A program made the position numbers and the translations under genes. 64,000 nt of DNA, from contig CAUYUJ010013792.1 in assembly GCA_963575745.1 (NCBI GenBank), forward strand, positions 221,158-285,157, written 5' to 3'. Under the pieces are notes generated by a model that was given only the letters and a program-made list of their open reading frames with translations, searched no databases and had not been told where the DNA came from. Each line of letters starts with the position of its first letter. The stretch's first letter is position 1. Source of the stretch: Prorocentrum cordatum (lineage: Eukaryota; Sar; Dinophyceae; Prorocentrales; Prorocentraceae). Of the stretch, positions 60,585-64,000 are shown in pieces.

Positions 60585-61000
60585 AGGTTTCGTGGCCCCA
60601 CAAGGAGCTCCACGCACGGCCCCAGAGCTACCGTCCACATGCGTCCGCCACACTCATGTCGGCACACCCCTCAGACGTTTTGTGGCCCCACAGGGAGCTC
60701 CACCGAAGGCCCCAGAGTCACCGTCCACATGCGCCCGCCATACCCATGTCGGTACACCCCTTGCACGGCACGTTTCGTGGCCCCACAGGGAGCTCCACCG
60801 AAGGCCCCAGTAGCACCGTCCACATGCGTCCGCCACTCTCATGTCGGCACACCCACACCCCTCACACGATTCGTGGCCCCGCAGGGAGCTCCACCGAAGG
60901 CCCCAGAGGCACCGTCCACATGCGTCCGCCACACCTATTCCGCCACACCCCTCACACGATCCGTGGCCCCATTGGGAGCTCCACCGAAGATCATACTCAC
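60585..61000. repeat. About 90-bp tandem repeat, five copies
   Basis: Units with TTTCGTGGCCCCACAGGGAG, CTCCACCGAAGGCCCCAGAG, CACCGTCCACATGCGTCCGC and CATGTCGGCACACCCC. Open in all three plus frames, like the 80-bp satellite. Confidence 0.9.
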
Positions 61001-61064
61001 GACCGCGGTGCTCACAGCTGCATATGCTTCGGTCCTTCGCCAAGCTAATGTCTGACTAATTTTG

Positions 61065-61135
61065 GCAGGTCCCTCCCGTGGAGGGACAGGCCCGACTTAC
61101 TATTAGGTCGGGCATTCGGCCTGTCCCTCTACAGG
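61065..61135. repeat. Imperfect inverted repeat
   Basis: GTGGAGGGACAGGCCCGAC and GGTCGGGC...GGCCTGTCCCTCTAC face each other around TTACTATTA. A transcribed copy would form a stem of about 20 bp with a bulge. Confidence 0.7.
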
Positions 61136-61800
61136 AGGAATCTTCAAAATTATTTAGAGCATAATAGGGGGGCGATGTTTTGAATCTGTGTTTTGATAAT
61201 GTTTAGTATGTTTGGCTCTGTCTAGTTTTTCGTCCAAAATCCGCCTCAGGGGGACACGCCCGATCTAAGGTTCGGGGCTCTTTGGTTCTCGAGGAAGCGT
61301 TGCCCCAGCCAGGGCGCGGCGACCCTCGCGCCGGCTGCTCTGGCGCGCGCACGTGCGCGGCAGTGCGAGGGCCGAGCACGCCCGTGCGCGCGCGTGCTCC
61401 CGCGACCTGCGGGCCCCCTCCCCGGGGCTCGGCCAAGACAGTGTTGGTCGCTTTCGTTTCGTGCGCGTGTTCCCATGTTTTGTCTTCGGTTTCCGCCTTT
61501 GCTGCACAACGAAGTCAAAACGAAGACGGCCATCGAAATCGCCAAAACACCGTTCAGGTCGAGCCCTGCCCCCCCCGGAGGAAGACAACACGGCCTGAGC
61601 ATGCAGTCGAAACGCTGCCATGAGGAACCCTGAACAAGGAGCGAGGCGCCTTTATTCCAAAAGTTCAGCAAGTTCAGCCTCGCTCTCTCGTAAAACCCCA
61701 AGGAGCACCTAAGGTAAACTAAACTGTACAACAATGAAGGAACACTGAGCCCGTCCACAAAGAAGCAGGTTCCTTCTTCAGCGGCCCGGCTGTACACTTT

Positions 61801-61890
61801 CGACGGGCCACGCGGATTTCTTGGATCTACGCCGCGCGCGACAGGGAGGAGGGTGCAGCGCCGATCCAAGAAATCCGCGCGGACCGTCAA
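61801..61890. mobile_element. Foldback element, copy 3
   Basis: GACGGGCCACGCGGATTTCT and its partner AGAAATCCGCGCGGACCGTC, arms of about 30 bp with a short GC-rich loop. The shortest and best paired of the three copies. Confidence 0.8.
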
Positions 61891-62239
61891 CAAAAATATA
61901 CCTACGCAATCAATATGTTCTTCTTCGGTCTCCGCCATTCCGACCTGGAGCCGCACGGCGTCCAAATTTGGCCACGGGGGGGATGAGCTCGTTTTTCAAG
62001 AAATTCGCGCGGCCGCCCGTCGCCGCGAGTATCCGCACCCACCGCGTAGGAACCGATGCCCTGGGACCCCAGCTGGCGATCGATGTGGATATATGTTCGC
62101 CCCAAGGCCCCCGAATAAATCCCGAATCCACTGCCTGCCGAGGTACCGGGAGATCGTTTCCTCAGGCGGCGGTTATGGAAAAGCCCCCGCCTCGGAATTA
62201 CTGCCCTCCCCCCGCCTACTCTCCTTGGTAGGTAGCATC

Positions 62240-62310
62240 ACGATTTGCGCCGGCGCCGTCTAGGACTCTCAAAAGGTACCTTGTTCCTAGACGGCGCCTG
62301 CGCAGATCGT
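62240..62310. repeat. Large palindrome, 26-bp arms
   Basis: Arms 62,240-62,265 and 62,285-62,310 (ACGATTTGCGCCGGCGCCGT / ACGGCGCCTGCGCAGATCGT) pair at about 24 of 26 positions; the loop itself contains AAGGTACCTT. Confidence 0.85.
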
Positions 62311-62386
62311 AACCTTACCGGCCTCCTCCTCCTCCCTGGCCCCCTCCTCCCCGTCTCCCCCCCGTACGGCAAGTTATCGCCTGAGG

Positions 62387-63106
62387 ATGACAAAATTACG
62401 CTACCGAGGAATCCCACATACTTATATTATGGCTAGAGTGATGGGAGCTGAAGTGAAGCATGCGAGAATGATGTTGGTGACCGGTGCCCCGCCGATACCG
62501 CTGTGCCTGCTCCTCCTCCTGGTCCTCCTCCTGGCGGCCTGCAAGCTGCACGATATCCACGGCCCCACTCTGGCCCATCTCGAAGACCAGCTTGCGCGGG
62601 TCTCGAAATTCGCCGTAGCTGCTGCCCGTGTCCTTGCTTCGGGGCCAGCGCCCCGAGTTGAATGGAAGGACCTCCGACGGGCACAGTGCCCCAAGGTCCC
62701 CGCCTGCAAAATCGCCCACGATTTTATCCAGGTCGGACCCTCCCGCTGGCAGTGCAAGTTATGTTTGAGGTCTAAGGTGACCCCGCACAGTTCCCTGGAC
62801 CAGCGGGACTGTAGGCAGAGCGATGTGCCGCCCAGCTTTCAGTGTGTGACCGAATTCGCCCACACACGCGATCTTGAGTGGTGTGAGCTCACCCCGCGGC
62901 CTGAGGCCGAGGTGGGTGACACCTTGTTGTTCTGCAAGAAGTGCTGCCAGTACGCTTCCACGAAACCACTGGGCCTCGGCAAAGTTTGTCCCAGTTTTGG
63001 GATCCCCGGGTGGAAGCGCAATGAGGCAGCACAGCACAAGTTGCGCCGATTTCTGCAGAGCAAGCACCCCAAGCACGGGAATGAGGATAGGATTATTGCT
63101 CATTGA
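62387..63106 (+). pseudogene. LINE retrotransposon C-terminal fragment
   Basis: Plus-strand frame: HGPTLAHLEDQLARVSKFAV, FIQVGPSRWQCKLCLRSKVT, ECVTEFAHTRDLEWC-like middle (the middle reads SFQCVTEFAHTRDLEWCELT), DTLLFCKKCCQYASTKPLGL, GKVCPSFGIPGWKRNEAAQH and KLRRFLQSKHPKHGNEDRII, TGA at 63,104-63,106. The W-C-x2-C, FCKKCCQYA, KPLGLxKxC and SKHPK order matches, from memory, the cysteine-rich tail of dinoflagellate LINE reverse-transcriptase proteins. The first bases (ATTACGCTACCGAGGAA) are shared with the RNase H end at 55.6 kb, in a different frame, showing one element family. No reverse transcriptase lies upstream, so it is truncated. Confidence 0.6.
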
Positions 63107-63204
63107 CCCCTCTTGGGGCAGCTGCACGGAGCTGGCAAGGCTCCAGCTTCTCCCCGCTAGGTTTCGGGCCCGTTTAAAGCTGGCCCCAGTGGCCAGACCT
63201 CTGC

Positions 63205-63420
63205 TGGGTGGAGGAAAAAAAGATCCCTGTCAGCCTCGTCCCCTTGGTCCCCGTCGCCCACCTCGTCTTTCCCGACCTGCACGTCCTCCGCGTCCTCATA
63301 TCCCTCATCTTCATCCTTCTCCTGCGCCTTGTCTGCGTCCTCCTCATCGTCCTGGTCGTCGTCGTCGTTCGCCTGCTCCTCCTCCTCCTCTCCCTCCTCC
63401 TCCTTTCCATCCACCTGTAA
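63205..63420. repeat. Pyrimidine-rich CTC/CGTC tract
   Basis: C/T-rich sequence with TCCTCATC and CGTCGTCG; the plus frame would be all Leu/Val and is not accepted as coding. Confidence 0.6.
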
Positions 63421-64000
63421 AATAATCACTCATCCAATACCGTCCGCACAACTCCCCAGTCCCAAAAGCCACCCTTTCTACACCTGCACAATCTGACCAC
63501 GACTCTCTCCCTCCCCTGATACGATCTGATGCTACATTTTGGGGAACCAAGTTCTCTAGGACACCCTTCGGCGGATAGAATAGGTGCGGTGCAACGGGAT
63601 GGCACGGGTGGGGGAGGCCGGATGTCAGATATGGCGCGAAAGCACCGAGCTTACCAGATCCCTCTCTACGCACTCCCCGTCCCCCTCTACTCCTCCTCGT
63701 CCCCCGTATCTTCTCTCTTCCTCTCGTCCTCCTCCTTCCGCCGTCTCGTATCGCTCCCTGTCATCCTCGCTTTCCTCCTTCCTCTGCACCCCCCCTCTCC
63801 TCTAGAGCTCCTGTGCCCTCATCCTGGCGGAGCCCACTCTGCTGCCCCGTGGGCGTAGCGCACGCCGTGGATCAGGAAGGCGCCTGCCCACAAGCAACGG
63901 GGTCGGAACGGGTCGAGGCCTTATCACGTGGGTAGCAATAGGCAGGAGCGATTACTGCAAGGAGTATGCGTAGGACTCGGAGCAAGGAGCAGGAGTGGGA
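63421..64000. other. No supported feature to window end
   Basis: Mixed sequence, pyrimidine-rich at 63,660-63,810. Nothing coding recognised. Confidence 0.4.

Overview
This window looks like nuclear DNA of a dinoflagellate, and the style and GC content would fit a Prorocentrum-like genome; the species is inferred and not shown by a marker gene. The reasons are: GC-rich sequence; short coding exons separated by introns packed with simple repeats; several exon joins that only work with GC or GA donor sites as well as GT; protein segments that from memory resemble the large uncharacterised families expanded in dinoflagellates; and LINE-type RNase H and cysteine-rich C-terminal fragments of the kind found in these genomes. 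There is no sign of bacterial operons, tRNA, rRNA or CRISPR. All exon limits are estimates read from reading-frame sense and splice-like ends.

Layout. 1-3.1 kb (minus): three exon-like pieces of one or more genes, including a cysteine-rich zinc-ribbon-like exon cut by the window edge. 3.85-10.76 kb (minus): one multi-exon gene of a dinoflagellate-expanded family, at least ten exons, ending in TGA at 3,849. 11.1-16 kb (minus): scattered acidic, coiled-coil and leucine-rich exons amid minisatellites. 17-33.8 kb (plus): a dense block of genes (a phosphatase-like CX5R protein, an ankyrin-repeat protein, a long multi-exon gene ending at 31,494, and a two-exon gene at 32,275-33,769). Only this block carries two linked oddities: an 11-bp motif GGCGANAAGCC found more than twenty times in exons and at intron ends, and nine intron-sized arrays of TTCGAA palindromes. 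Together they look like an introner system (mobile DNA that becomes introns).

34.6-64 kb is gene-poor: microsatellites and satellites (an 80-bp satellite at 54.4-55.4 kb; tetranucleotide blocks at 46.6 and 50.4 kb), foldback elements, two copies of a TIR element of about 190 bp with target-site duplications whose removal rejoins open frames, two exons of an MFS/POT-like transporter 2.6 kb apart, and two decayed LINE fragments. A 100-base assembly gap lies at 57,246-57,345.

Most confident calls: repeats, the 27,074-27,140 duplication/intron, the 20,838-20,970 intron, the transporter exon pair, the TIR element pair, the foldback family and the 11-bp motif. Functions of most genes are unknown.
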